Source: VYFG01 sp965248685 (GTDB taxonomy: Bacteria; Pseudomonadota; Gammaproteobacteria; Arenicellales; Poriferihabitantaceae). Taken from it: a DNA stretch of 64,000 nt. Positions 8,403-17,419 of this stretch are shown here, piece after piece. The notes beneath the pieces were generated by a model, which was not told the DNA's origin, ran no database searches, and was given only the letters and a program-made list of their open reading frames with translations. The translations under genes and the position numbers were made by a program. The stretch is taken from NCBI GenBank assembly GCA_965248685.1, contig CBDFKC010000003.1, positions 930,001 through 994,000 on the forward strand, given 5' to 3'. The stretch's first letter is position 1. Every line of letters starts with the position of its first letter.

Positions 8403-11168
8403 GTGAATTTTAGATTTTTTGTAAGATTCATGTGGATTGGGGTGGGTTTTTTGCTTGTATTCATGTCATCTGCGCCTGCGTACAGTCGATCTGAAGACCC
8501 AACAATCGTACTGGAAGAAGACGAAGAATTGTGTGCAAATATATTGTTCGGTGGATTCGTGACGAATCCAAACTCGAATCAAATATGGTATCGTAAAATT
8601 CACTTCATTCGCAAAAAAACAGATGGAGCTAACGATGGTAGTATTCCAAATTATTTCGATCCGGTTTGTAGTAAGTTAGCAATCGAGTTAGTTCCATTAA
8701 ACTCCGGAGTTGAGTCTACAAGCGGCCTGATCAATATAGGGGCAGCACATCAAAAAATAACTAGTTTCCCAGGAAACCCATCTAACCAAAAGACTCTGGA
8801 CTATAGATATCGCTACGCGCGTGCAGTTCGACCTTCGTTTAGAAAAATTATTTCAAGTAGTTACTTTCTCAGTACAAATCCTGATAATCCTAATAACAAC
8901 GTAATTCTTGCTGGTGCTGGGCCAGAAAAAAGGGAGATTATTCACCATGATGTTAATGGAGTAATATATTTTAACAAAAGTTATAAGTACCATGAAAATA
9001 AAAAGTTTGAAAAGGCATGGAACTTTGTGCACGGAATGGACGGAGAAGTAGGAAAGTATGATAGTGAACATACATTATCGCTTGATATTTCAGAATCAAT
9101 ATTCATAACCTCGAATAATTGTTGGCATATATCTAGTAGCCTAAAAAATGAAGGTACGATTGACAATAGCATTAAGGCGAGACTTGAATTAAGTGACCGC
9201 GGAAAGAACGCTCAAGTACGGGACAAAGTAATGTGGATTCGCTCACTCTATTTTGAGTTTCCATCTAAATCCAACGTGTTGAACGATGAAAATGGATACT
9301 GCGAAACTCCTGCTTTTGAAAAAAATAGCAATGATCCTCAGAACCGAGACAATCGCACAAATCTTGATAATCATCAAAGTGATCAGACAGAAAGAACAAT
9401 ATTTAGGTTGGCTGATTTTCCAAACTACAGGGATGGCGTATATTATAGTGATACGAATTTTATTGGTCTTGATTTCGACGCTAAATCCAAATCGCCTGGA
9501 AAGTTAGAAGTTGTATCGCAAAAAGGTTTTCTAAAAAGAATGGACTCAGAAAAGTATCTGGGAGGCGATTTGATTTATAAACGTTTTTCTCGAATTGGAG
9601 CTATTCCGAAAGCCCACAAATTTAGACCCAAACCATGGGGAGATCCTAAAATTAGTCTCGAGCACGAAATTAACATTACTAAAAATTGTGAAGAGAAATT
9701 TAAAGGATGGGAATCGAGTCCAAAGTTTAGTTCTGACGGCGAACTAATATATTTTTTAGCGGCATCAGACCAAGGTGACGATGCGAGTAAGAAGAACTTG
9801 TTTACTTTAAAATTAGATGACATATTGAGTGGAACATATTCGTGCAATGAGTATGCTACGAATTTAACATCAAAAATAGAATTCGACGAACCGATATTGT
9901 GGTATAAAATCAGTTCTGATAAGCGCCAACTTGTTCTGCAGTTTGAAAAAAAAGGGGAAACAATTGTTAGATTTTTTGTTACCAACCCATCTAATGGGAA
10001 AATATTGTATGAACAACCTTATCAATTAGGAGGGGTTGGGTTCATCTATGATATCACAAAAATAAATACAAGAAACAATTTTAATGATGAAGTCGCCTAT
10101 TACGTTATGGCAAGCAAACTGGATTTCCCCACAAGTATCTATAAATGCAAATTATTATCGAATCGATTCCACTGTGAAGATGAACCATCTATAGATAGAA
10201 CGTCAAAACTCGGGCGTGAAATACTAGAAAACTCCAAAGTAGAAAGGGTTCGATTAAAAACTGTTAGACCATATATTACTTCAAGTCAAAATCGCCAAAA
10301 TATCCATACCTATACTCTAAATCCACCAAAATCTAAAAATAACAAACGTATAATTATTTCTATCCATGGTGGTCCAAACGAATCTTGGAATGGATTATTT
10401 TCACTAAGGGACTATTTGTTGGCAGAAGCAGGTTATAAAATCTATATGCCAAACCCATTGGGATCTACCGGTTTCGGCTTCGACTATAGTGAGGCCTCAA
10501 AACTTAATTGGGGGAAAGGAATTTACAACGATGTTCGGGATGTAATTTCGTACGTGTCAGAGCATGAGAAGGATGCAGAACAAATCGTAATAGTTGGTAT
10601 TTCGTTTGGTGGTTATATGATCAGTTGGCTTCACGCGAGACCTGACTATGACAAAGGGGATGTTTTATCAAGTATTGACGCTATGGTACAAATAAATCCA
10701 GCGTATAATTTGAAACATTTTTCTATATCAACGGATCAACTTTGGTTTCCTGAATTCCAGCTAAATTGTTCAGGTTCAGATTGCAAATTGAAATCTGACT
10801 GTGAAATTCCTTACAATCCTTACTGTAATAAATACCGAAAGAACATTAGTGTTGACCCCAAAATTCCAACATTTGTATTATCGGGACTACATGATCAAAG
10901 AATTCCATGTGAAAACGTACTCGAACTTGTCGATGATTTTCGAGCGACTGGCGTTCCGTTCAAAGAGGCAGGTTTGCAAGAAGAACATGGAATTGGATTT
11001 ATTAAGAACTATAAAATAGCAAGTCGAGTGGATTCATGGCTAACTAAATTAAATGGATTTCAATCTTTAGATTGTTCAATTCCTCTTCATCGTGATTTGT
11101 TTTCCAATTGCCATAGTCCCCAAATACTCAAACAAAGTGATGGGTTGTCAGTATACCACTGCAAGTAG
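8403..11168 (+). CDS. Secreted S9-family (prolyl oligopeptidase-like) peptidase
   Basis: 921 aa, GTG start only 8 bases after the previous stop. The N-terminus has a signal peptide (hydrophobic WIGVGFLLVFMSSAPAYS, likely cut after AYS). A long N-terminal region probably forms the beta-propeller of S9 enzymes. The C-terminal alpha/beta hydrolase domain shows oxyanion-loop IHGGPNESW (near 10360), nucleophile motif GISFGGYM (near 10600), Asp in SGLHDQRIP (near 10885) and His in EEHGIGF (near 10985). The full catalytic triad is therefore present. Cysteines in the catalytic domain fit an exported enzyme with disulfides. It likely acts in the periplasm or outside. In this operon it could trim a product of the preceding two genes, but general peptide scavenging is equally possible. 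Confidence 0.88.
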   Translation: MNFRFFVRFMWIGVGFLLVFMSSAPAYSRSEDPTIVLEEDEELCANILFGGFVTNPNSNQIWYRKIHFIRKKTDGANDGSIPNYFDPVCSKLAIELVPLNSGVESTSGLINIGAAHQKITSFPGNPSNQKTLDYRYRYARAVRPSFRKIISSSYFLSTNPDNPNNNVILAGAGPEKREIIHHDVNGVIYFNKSYKYHENKKFEKAWNFVHGMDGEVGKYDSEHTLSLDISESIFITSNNCWHISSSLKNEGTIDNSIKARLELSDRGKNAQVRDKVMWIRSLYFEFPSKSNVLNDENGYCETPAFEKNSNDPQNRDNRTNLDNHQSDQTERTIFRLADFPNYRDGVYYSDTNFIGLDFDAKSKSPGKLEVVSQKGFLKRMDSEKYLGGDLIYKRFSRIGAIPKAHKFRPKPWGDPKISLEHEINITKNCEEKFKGWESSPKFSSDGELIYFLAASDQGDDASKKNLFTLKLDDILSGTYSCNEYATNLTSKIEFDEPILWYKISSDKRQLVLQFEKKGETIVRFFVTNPSNGKILYEQPYQLGGVGFIYDITKINTRNNFNDEVAYYVMASKLDFPTSIYKCKLLSNRFHCEDEPSIDRTSKLGREILENSKVERVRLKTVRPYITSSQNRQNIHTYTLNPPKSKNNKRIIISIHGGPNESWNGLFSLRDYLLAEAGYKIYMPNPLGSTGFGFDYSEASKLNWGKGIYNDVRDVISYVSEHEKDAEQIVIVGISFGGYMISWLHARPDYDKGDVLSSIDAMVQINPAYNLKHFSISTDQLWFPEFQLNCSGSDCKLKSDCEIPYNPYCNKYRKNISVDPKIPTFVLSGLHDQRIPCENVLELVDDFRATGVPFKEAGLQEEHGIGFIKNYKIASRVDSWLTKLNGFQSLDCSIPLHRDLFSNCHSPQILKQSDGLSVYHCK

Positions 11169-11173
11169 TAACA

Positions 11174-12262
11174 ATGAATATGCCTATTTTCTCCAAGTGT
11201 CTAATGCAAAAAAAATGTCGATTAGTGCTCTGTACAATACTATATTTAATCCTTACTCAAAAAAGTTACAGTATTACTGTAGATTTTGACAATTTTGTCC
11301 AATCTATTATTGAAGCTGATATTGAATTGGCTGCTAACAATACAAGTAATAATGATCTGAGAACCGGCACTGATAGAAGTGCGGACTTTCAAACCTTTAA
11401 TATGAGAATAGGTACTACCTATTTTATCAATCCAGTATCAAATATATTCTCAAAAGCTTCTTTCGATCTCAGGCCTGAACTCGATTCCCAGAGTGCCTCT
11501 ATTTGCGACAAATTTTCGGATAGTTGCGATGGTGGAGATGTTGAATTACTTAAAGAGATCAAGGTAGGGTTTTCACAAAAATTAGTAAATTCATCTGTTA
11601 GCTATCGGCTAGCCGCCGGTAAAATCCCTGCATATGCAGACTCTACTAATATTTCTGGCAGCTTCGATTCAATTTCATTTGATGGTTTTGGTGACGAAGT
11701 ATTTTCTGGCTCGAATCAAAGCAGCAATACCATCGTTAGAAGCGAGGTATTTTTCTCAAGTTTTCAATTTGTAGCGGACTACAATATTTCTTTTGATGCA
11801 TCTGAAATGGATGTTGATGAACTCAAGCGCGGACTAGTTTTTGAATCAAAAATTCCGAATCTTCAAATGAGTTCTTTTGCATTAGCCTTAAAGGAACATA
11901 GATCACCAAAACTGGATAGGTTGATTTCATCGTACGGAATTTCACTTTCCGATTTATTCTACAATCCAAATAACGATCATCCGTTTGGTGTCGGATTGCA
12001 GTTTGTAAGTAACGAAATTGGCAAGTACTTTAATGTTGATTTATCCTATTATCTAGACAATAGGAACGTAATACATGTTGGGGCAAACTATCTAAATAAA
12101 AAAAACATTGAACATACTGACCAGACAGAAAGGGAATTTTGGTATTTGAATTTCACTAAGTATATTCACAAGAATTTCTATTTATTTGGAGAAACGAATC
12201 AATTAAACCGCGCAAATAGAAGTAGTGCTTCCGCCTTTTTAGGTGTGGGAATCCGTATCTAA
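11174..12262 (+). CDS. Probable outer-membrane beta-barrel protein
   Basis: 362 aa, begins 5 bases after the peptidase stop, last gene of the operon. It has an N-terminal hydrophobic segment compatible with a signal peptide (LVLCTILYLILTQKSYS). The mature part is rich in alternating polar and hydrophobic strands and ends in FLGVGIRI, as in outer-membrane barrels. The pattern DNFVQSIIEADIEL followed by repeated strands resembles porin-like proteins, but I do not recognise a named family. It may form the pore for export or uptake of whatever this operon handles. Confidence 0.65.
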   Translation: MNMPIFSKCLMQKKCRLVLCTILYLILTQKSYSITVDFDNFVQSIIEADIELAANNTSNNDLRTGTDRSADFQTFNMRIGTTYFINPVSNIFSKASFDLRPELDSQSASICDKFSDSCDGGDVELLKEIKVGFSQKLVNSSVSYRLAAGKIPAYADSTNISGSFDSISFDGFGDEVFSGSNQSSNTIVRSEVFFSSFQFVADYNISFDASEMDVDELKRGLVFESKIPNLQMSSFALALKEHRSPKLDRLISSYGISLSDLFYNPNNDHPFGVGLQFVSNEIGKYFNVDLSYYLDNRNVIHVGANYLNKKNIEHTDQTEREFWYLNFTKYIHKNFYLFGETNQLNRANRSSASAFLGVGIRI

Positions 12263-12402
12263 AAGTTTAATAGACTGTTCTTAAGAAACATAATCTAAGA
12301 ATTGAGGTTCAGACGTACTAGTGAAAAAGTCACTAAACATAAAGTCGGTTTGCTCAATTGGACTGACGAACTAGGAAACCTCTCAAATTCCTGATATTGA
12401 CT

Positions 12403-12410
12403 GGCTTATC
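12403..12410. repeat. IS66 target-site duplication, left copy
   Basis: GGCTTATC directly abuts the left inverted repeat and is identical to 14829-14836. Confidence 0.95.
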
Positions 12411-12491
12411 GTAAGCGCATTATAAACAACGTACTCCATTTCTTCGATTAAGCCTGCTACGTTGCCTTGCCATTTATCGCAGGGGTGACTT

Positions 12492-12800
12492 ATGCAACAA
12501 CAACGTGTTCGCCGATCAGAATTGGACTGGCGGAAAGTACTTTCAGATTTTGAATCCAGTGGCTTGAGTGTAGTAGCCTACTGCCGAAAACATCACATCG
12601 GTGCCAAGGGATTCTACCGTGCCCGATCATTGTATCGTCATGGTGGTAACGGTAATCCATTTGTCCAAGCGGTTGCCAGTCGTACGGCTCAACCCGCTTC
12701 GTCATTAATTGAGATCATTTTGCCCCATGGCCGTGTCCGGATCGATAGCAGTGTGTCGCCGAGCTGGGTAGCGGACTTGTTGAAATCACTGGCAGCGTGA
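12492..12800 (+). CDS. tnpA: IS66 accessory protein TnpA
   Basis: 102 aa. It has the helix-turn-helix-type start of IS66 OrfA (RSELDWRKVLSDFESSGLSV, then YCRKHHIGAKGFYRAR) and the usual end with a strand pattern IEIILPHGRVRI. The stop overlaps the tnpB start (12797), which fits translational coupling. Needed together with TnpB for IS66 transposition, although its exact role in the family is not well defined. Confidence 0.9.
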   Translation: MQQQRVRRSELDWRKVLSDFESSGLSVVAYCRKHHIGAKGFYRARSLYRHGGNGNPFVQAVASRTAQPASSLIEIILPHGRVRIDSSVSPSWVADLLKSLAA

Positions 12801-13147
12801 AGTGGTTTACGGATGCACCGCAGGTGTATTTGCATCGTGATCATGTCGATTTTCGCAAGGCGATCAACGGCCTGGTCGCGATCATTGAATCAGACATGGG
12901 CTTGTCGCCGTATCAAGATGCACTGTTTGTTTTCTGTAACCGGGGCCGGGACAAACTGAAAGTGATTCACTGGGACCGTACTGGATATGTGTTGTGGTAC
13001 AAGCGCCTGGAGGAATCCAGATTCCAGTGGCCGCGGCGGCACAATAGCCCTTTGATGACGTTATCAACAGAACAATGGCACTGGTTATTGTCGGGTTATG
13101 ACATCCTGAAGATGCAGGGTCATCAAGAGTTGCGTTACGGTACATAA
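12797..13147 (+). CDS. tnpB: IS66 accessory protein TnpB
   Basis: 116 aa, the typical length. It carries the family signature VDFRKAINGL and HWDRTGYVLWYKRLE. Start overlaps tnpA by four bases. The protein is intact, so the element has all three IS66 genes. Confidence 0.93.
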   Translation: MKWFTDAPQVYLHRDHVDFRKAINGLVAIIESDMGLSPYQDALFVFCNRGRDKLKVIHWDRTGYVLWYKRLEESRFQWPRRHNSPLMTLSTEQWHWLLSGYDILKMQGHQELRYGT

Positions 13148-13253
13148 AGTATGGTGAATAGGTACGGCAAGAAACCTGAAAAACGTTCGGCTATTGGCAA
13201 TAAATAGTCGACCGTTGAACGGCATAACTGATTGAATTAAATATACTTCGGTC

Positions 13254-14807
13254 ATGCACAACGCGGCCGAATTAGCGCAGCAAAACACCCAGCTCAAGGC
13301 AGCGTTGGCGGCCAAAGAAAGCCAGGTCGGTCATCTGCAATCGTATGTCGAGCAGCTCGAGCAGGCGTTGATTCTGTCGCGTCAACAACGGTTCAGTCCC
13401 TCAAGCGAAAAGAGTCAGGGCCAGCAGCTTCTGATCTTTAACGAGGCCGAAGCATCACAGGAAGAAACCGACGCTGACGATGTGCCCGCCAACAGCGAAT
13501 CATCCGGCATCGTTACCGTGTCTGGGTATGCCCGCCAAAAGAAGGGGCGCAAGCCACTGCCGGCCGAACTGCCTCGGGTCCATGTGATCCATGATCTAGC
13601 GGAGTCGGAGAAAGTCTGTACGGTACACGGCGTGGCACTCGTCCCAGCCGGTGAGAAGACCAGCGAACAACTGGACATCATCCCGGCCACGGTGCAAGTG
13701 CTGCACCATATCCGTAAGCAATATACCTGTCCCTGCTGTGACAACGGCATGGTGACAGCAGTTAAACCCAAAGATCCGATCCCGAAGTCTCAGGCCAGCC
13801 CCGGGACACTGGCGACCATTGCGGTATACAAATACGCGGATGGTCTGCCCCTGTATCGGCAGACCGCCATGTTAAATCGACTGGACATTGCACTGGACCG
13901 GGGGACGATGGCCCAGTGGATGATCCGAAGCGGCGAATTGATTCAACCTCTGATCAATCTGTTACGGGACCGATTACTGACCGAACCGATTGTTCATCTA
14001 GATGAAACCCCGGTCCAGGTGTTGCGGGAGTCGGGCAAGCCCGCCACCTCGAAGTCTTATATGTGGGTGCAGGCAACACATGCCGATGCAGAGTGTCCGG
14101 TGGTGCTGTTTGATTATGACCCGAGTCGCAGTGGCTGGGTGCCCAAACGATTACTGGCCGATTACCAGGGCGCGATCATGGTGGATGGATATGAGGGTTA
14201 TGATGGTGTTTGCCGGGCAGAATCTATTACCCGTCTTGGTTGCTGGGCCCATGCCCGACGTAAGTTCGTTGAGGCCGCCAAGGTGGCGGGCAAGAAAGGT
14301 AAATCCGCCAAGGCGGACTACGCGGTCAAGCTGATTGGCAAACTGTATCGCATCGAGAAAGAAACCAGGGAGCTGACACCAGACCAGCGGTATCAGATCA
14401 GGCAGCAACAAGCCAGGCCCCTCATCGATAAAATACATGACTGGTTGCGGCAAACGAAACCCACGGTACCCCCGAAACTGGCGCTCGGTAAGGCATTGAC
14501 CTATCTGCACAATCAATGGCCCCGATTAATCGGCTATCTGGAGGACGGCAATTACCCGATTGACAACAACCGGGTGGAAAACGCAATTCGGCCCTTTGTG
14601 ATTGGCAGAAAGGGCTGGCTGTTCTCAACTTCGACAGAGGGCGCCAAGGCCAGTGCCAACCTTTACTCTATCATTGAGACGGTGAAGGCCACTGATCAAA
14701 ATCCGTACACTTATCTGAAGCAAGTGTTTACCGATTTGCCCAATGCGGAAACGGTGGAACAGATTGAGGCGTTGTTGCCCTGGAACATCAGTGTTGAAAA
14801 TCAATAG
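13254..14807 (+). CDS. tnpC: IS66 transposase TnpC
   Basis: 517 aa, full family length. Order of parts: N-terminal coiled coil (AELAQQNTQLKAALAAKE), zinc-finger-like Cys cluster (YTCPCCDNGM plus an upstream Cys), then the DDE core with HLDETPVQVL (first Asp), MVDGYEGYDGV (second Asp) and DNNRVENAIRPF (Glu), followed by the short C-terminal domain. The terminator-proximal end runs to 20 bases from the element end. No frameshift is visible, so the element is potentially active. Confidence 0.95.
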   Translation: MHNAAELAQQNTQLKAALAAKESQVGHLQSYVEQLEQALILSRQQRFSPSSEKSQGQQLLIFNEAEASQEETDADDVPANSESSGIVTVSGYARQKKGRKPLPAELPRVHVIHDLAESEKVCTVHGVALVPAGEKTSEQLDIIPATVQVLHHIRKQYTCPCCDNGMVTAVKPKDPIPKSQASPGTLATIAVYKYADGLPLYRQTAMLNRLDIALDRGTMAQWMIRSGELIQPLINLLRDRLLTEPIVHLDETPVQVLRESGKPATSKSYMWVQATHADAECPVVLFDYDPSRSGWVPKRLLADYQGAIMVDGYEGYDGVCRAESITRLGCWAHARRKFVEAAKVAGKKGKSAKADYAVKLIGKLYRIEKETRELTPDQRYQIRQQQARPLIDKIHDWLRQTKPTVPPKLALGKALTYLHNQWPRLIGYLEDGNYPIDNNRVENAIRPFVIGRKGWLFSTSTEGAKASANLYSIIETVKATDQNPYTYLKQVFTDLPNAETVEQIEALLPWNISVENQ

Positions 14808-14828
14808 CGCTGTTTATACTGCGCTTAC

Positions 14829-14836
14829 GGCTTATC
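14829..14836. repeat. IS66 target-site duplication, right copy
   Basis: GGCTTATC directly follows the right inverted repeat and is identical to 12403-12410. Confidence 0.95.
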
Positions 14837-15040
14837 GATAACATAAGTAACTTTTCGCACATTTATTGAGGCGGTGACGCTCAAGTTCTCAGTCACGATA
14901 CCCATACCGTAACAAGAGGGTTCCACCATGAAAGTAGAGACCACGAAGCGTTCGAGTAAAGTGTAAGCTCCGAGTGAATTACATATTACTCTGCCGTTTG
15001 AGACCGTTTTATCGATTCAATTTTGGCAAAAGAAACGACG

Positions 15041-15205
15041 ATGAAGAGTAGAACCAAGGCTCAATGGCAAGTATTAATTCAAGAACAATAATCGAGTGGG
15101 TTGATCGCAGCAAGATTTTCGCATGGCCAGGGTGTTGGTGCCAAATATTTTAGCCTACGTAAGAAAAAATATAGTCAAGTGGCTAGCGAGTTCGCCAAAG
15201 TGTAA
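15041..15205 (+). pseudogene. Decayed IS66 tnpA fragment
   Basis: Reads MKSRTKAQWQVLIQEQ, an in-frame TAA, then SSGLIAARF, GVGAKYFSLRKKK and a stop at 15203. This matches the order of an IS66 TnpA N-terminus (QWxxLIxEQxxSGLxAAxF, then GxxAKYFSLR). It is broken by the internal stop and has no tnpB or tnpC behind it. It belongs to a different IS66 lineage from the intact copy at 12411. Confidence 0.7.
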
Positions 15206-15253
15206 GCGTCCGGTGATCCCATCTTTCCCGGGACAATAAAATCGGTATCGTAA

Positions 15254-15278
15254 GTGTCCACCTAATTTAAGTGGACAC
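15254..15278. repeat. Inverted repeat GTGTCCAC/GTGGACAC
   Basis: Perfect 8-base arms separated by nine bases, just before the truncated tnpA at 15284. It may be a mobile-element end or a small hairpin; I cannot assign it. Confidence 0.4.
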
Positions 15279-15283
15279 CTATT

Positions 15284-15604
15284 ATGGATCAATTAGTCTC
15301 AAAGTCACCTTCACGCAAACATCGTAAGCGTTACACTGTGGAATTTAAGGCGATGGTTGTCGCCGCTAGCAATGAATCCGGTCAATCCATTGCCAGTATT
15401 GCGCAACAATATAATCTCAATGCCAACCTGCTACATCGGTGGCGTAAAGAGCATGATGTTAGCAATCCTGCAGACTTCATTCGCTTACCCGCCCCGGTTA
15501 CGTCCATTGCCTCAGATGATGCGCGGGGCCACGAAGCAGTACACATCGATTTGCCTGGCAGTATCACCGTGCGTTGGCCAATAGAGGTGGCCCAGAAAAA
15601 CTGA
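15284..15604 (+). pseudogene. IS66-type tnpA truncated by the IS3 element
   Basis: 106 codons. The N-terminus (RKRYTVEFKAMVVAASNESG, then YNLNANLLHRWRKEHD) and later IDLPGSITVRWP match an IS66 TnpA. Homology stops at codon 99, exactly at the left end of the IS3 element (15581); the remaining codons IEVAQKN come from the IS3 terminus. The lost C-terminus is short, but tnpB is missing and only a tnpC tail survives beyond the IS3, so this is a remnant. Confidence 0.8.
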
Positions 15605-15670
15605 ACAACGACATAAGTGGATAAGCAGCTTAATTTCAGGCATTGTTATGCCAATATTTAGGAGCTTACC

Positions 15671-15973
15671 ATGGCTAGAAGACCTCGTAGAAACCACTCT
15701 CCAGACTTTAAAGCTAAAGTGGCGTTAGCCGCTGTCAAAGGAGACCGTAGCATCTCAGAACTGTCTCAACAGTTTGATGTGCATCCAAATCAAATTACCC
15801 AGTGGAAAACCCAACTCTTATCGAGGGCCTCTGAAGCCTTTGATGGCGGTCAAGATGTCCCGCCTCCAGTCGATGTAAAGACCTTACATGCAAAGATCGG
15901 CCAACTGGCGCTGGAAAATGATTTTTTAGAAGGCGCGCTCACCAAGGCCGGGTGGTTGAGCGCAAAGAAATGA
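15671..15973 (+). CDS. IS3-family transposase OrfA
   Basis: 100 aa with the HTH of IS3 OrfA (SPDFKAKVALAAVKGD, then FDVHPNQITQWKTQLL) and a leucine-zipper-like tail ENDFLEGALTKAG. A ribosome site AGGAGC precedes the ATG. It overlaps orfB, which is in the -1 frame, the arrangement used for the OrfAB fusion in this family. I do not see a classic A-rich slippery heptamer in the overlap, so the fusion may be made by another route or separate initiation. Confidence 0.92.
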   Translation: MARRPRRNHSPDFKAKVALAAVKGDRSISELSQQFDVHPNQITQWKTQLLSRASEAFDGGQDVPPPVDVKTLHAKIGQLALENDFLEGALTKAGWLSAKK

Positions 15974-16797
15974 CCAATCCTAACCACAAACTTTCACTGA
16001 CTCGTCAGGCAAAGCTGTTGAATTTCAGTAGAACCAGTCTTTACTATAAACCGCATCCAGTCAGTGAAAGAGATCAAGCCATGATGCGCCGTATCGATAG
16101 ACTCCATTTGGCTCATCCCTTTGCTGGCGCACGGATGCTGAGAGATATGCTGCGTCTGGAGGACTTTAAGGTGGGTAGAACACATGTATCGACCCTCATG
16201 CGTAAAATGGGCGTAGAGGCGCTCTATCGAAAGCCCAGGACGACATTACGTCACCCGGCCCATCGAATCTATCCCTATCTTTTACGGGACTTAAGCATCC
16301 ATCGCCCCAATCAAGTTTGGGCGATGGATATTACTTATATACCCCTGGCGAAAGGGTTTGTGTACCTGACTGTGGTTCTTGATTGGTATACCCGCCGTGT
16401 ATTGAGTCATCGCGTATCGAATACGATGGATGTTTCATTTTGTCTTGATGCAGTTGAAGAAGCGATCCAAAAATATGGCACGCCTGACATCATGAACACT
16501 GACCAGGGCAGTCAATTTACCGGCGATGCATTTATCGGATTATTGAAAGACAATGAGATTCAAATCAGCATGGACGGCAAAGGCGCGTGGAGAGACAATG
16601 TATTTGTTGAGAGACTATGGCGATCAGTGAAATATGAAGAAGTGTATCTGCACGGCTATGAGTCAATCAATGAAGCCAGAGCTGGCATCGCAAGATATCT
16701 ACTGTTTTACAATTCAAGAAGGCCACATTCCAGTCTTGACGGACAGCCGCCTGATCGGGTTTACTTTAACGGGCTGCCAGAAACAATGGCAGCCTAA
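15952..16797 (+). CDS. IS3-family transposase OrfB (integrase core)
   Basis: 281 aa. An HTH_21-type N-terminus (LTRQAKLLNFSRTSLYYKP) is followed by the rve integrase core with the DDE triad: Asp in WAMDITYIP, Asp in NTDQGSQFTG, Glu in NVFVERLWRSVKYEE. The C-terminal YNSRRPHSSLDG is typical. It looks intact. It probably starts at the ATG inside the orfA tail (MTNPNHK) if not made as a frameshift fusion. Confidence 0.93.
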   Translation: MVERKEMTNPNHKLSLTRQAKLLNFSRTSLYYKPHPVSERDQAMMRRIDRLHLAHPFAGARMLRDMLRLEDFKVGRTHVSTLMRKMGVEALYRKPRTTLRHPAHRIYPYLLRDLSIHRPNQVWAMDITYIPLAKGFVYLTVVLDWYTRRVLSHRVSNTMDVSFCLDAVEEAIQKYGTPDIMNTDQGSQFTGDAFIGLLKDNEIQISMDGKGAWRDNVFVERLWRSVKYEEVYLHGYESINEARAGIARYLLFYNSRRPHSSLDGQPPDRVYFNGLPETMAA

Positions 16798-16904
16798 CGG
16801 CTGCTGCTTCGCCACTTATAAATAAGATTTTATTGTTCAGAAGAACCGGGCCACCTCTATGTTTAAGAGAATATTCTACTTTTAAGTGCAACTATTTATT
16901 GGGG

Positions 16905-17194
16905 GGATTACCGGGTGCCTATTTGGAGGGTAGCCAATATACCATAGATAATAACAGGGCAGAGAATGCTATCCGTCCATTTGTTGTTGGACAAACAGTA
17001 TCGGTGTTCTCGACCAGTCTGGATGGCGTGAAAACCAGTACAAATCTTTATTCGTTGATCAAAACGGTGAAAGCCAACAACCAAAATCTCTGTACTTATA
17101 TGAAGCAGATTTTTACTGACTTACCGAATGCGTAAACATTAGAGAGGAGATCGAAGACTTACTTCACTGGAACATCACGCAGCAAAGTCAATAA
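16905..17194 (+). pseudogene. IS66 tnpC C-terminal remnant
   Basis: Encodes GAYLEGSQYTIDNNRAENAIR and on to QIFTDLPNA, which lines up with the last 90 residues of the intact TnpC at 13254 (YLEDGNYPIDNNRVENAIR). The frame then hits a stop at 17133 and resumes in another frame as EEIEDLLHWNITQQSQ, the true family C-terminus. A frameshift and loss of the N-terminal 400 residues make it a pseudogene. It and the 15284 fragment may be the two ends of one old IS66 whose centre was lost. Confidence 0.85.
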
Positions 17195-17216
17195 CGCTCT
17201 TCGTACAGCGTTTACG

Positions 17217-17246
17217 AATAATATGTGATATTTACCACATATTATT
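17217..17246. promoter_or_regulatory. Palindrome, CRP/FNR-type operator candidate (site 2)
   Basis: 14-base arms AATAATATGTGATA and TACCACATATTATT around a TT centre match at 13 of 14 positions. The core is TGTGA-N6-CCACA. It sits about 170 bases before the lipase-like lipoprotein gene at 17420, next to the decayed IS66 end. Confidence 0.6.
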
Positions 17247-17419
17247 GATTGTTATGCCGGTAGGGTCCATTTTCAATAATAATAATATTTCGAACCGACT
17301 CTCCGTTGCTTGGAGATAAAAAGAGTATAGAAAAAGCAATTTTTACAAACAAAATATTAAAAGTATCTATCTAGAAAGTCGCGAAGGAAACTACTGCTCC
17401 TAATTGAACAATAAACAAT

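Larger units (their letters stand above)
12411..14828 (+). mobile_element. Complete IS66-family insertion sequence
   Basis: The 18-base terminal inverted repeats GTAAGCGCATTATAAACA (12411-12428) and TGTTTATACTGCGCTTAC (14811-14828) match at 17 of 18 positions. They enclose tnpA, tnpB and tnpC in the usual order. Direct repeats GGCTTATC at 12403-12410 and 14829-14836 form a perfect 8-base target duplication, the size known for IS66. An intact duplication means insertion was fairly recent and no rearrangement has followed. Base composition is more G+C-rich than the flanks. Confidence 0.97.
15581..16860 (+). mobile_element. IS3-family insertion sequence inside IS66 remains
   Basis: Imperfect 28-base terminal inverted repeats lie at 15581-15608 and 16833-16860. 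They share the outer ATAGAGGTGGCCC and the inner CTGAACAA. They enclose orfA and orfB of an IS3-family transposase. The left end interrupts a tnpA of IS66 type; the right end borders a tnpC tail. I see no target duplication, so either it has decayed or a deletion formed at the right border. Confidence 0.88.

Noticed and set aside
15941..15975. Classic programmed frameshift heptamer in the IS3 overlap
   Set aside because: The orfB frame is -1 as expected, but I see no A-AAA-AAG type slippery run, so I do not annotate a frameshift site.
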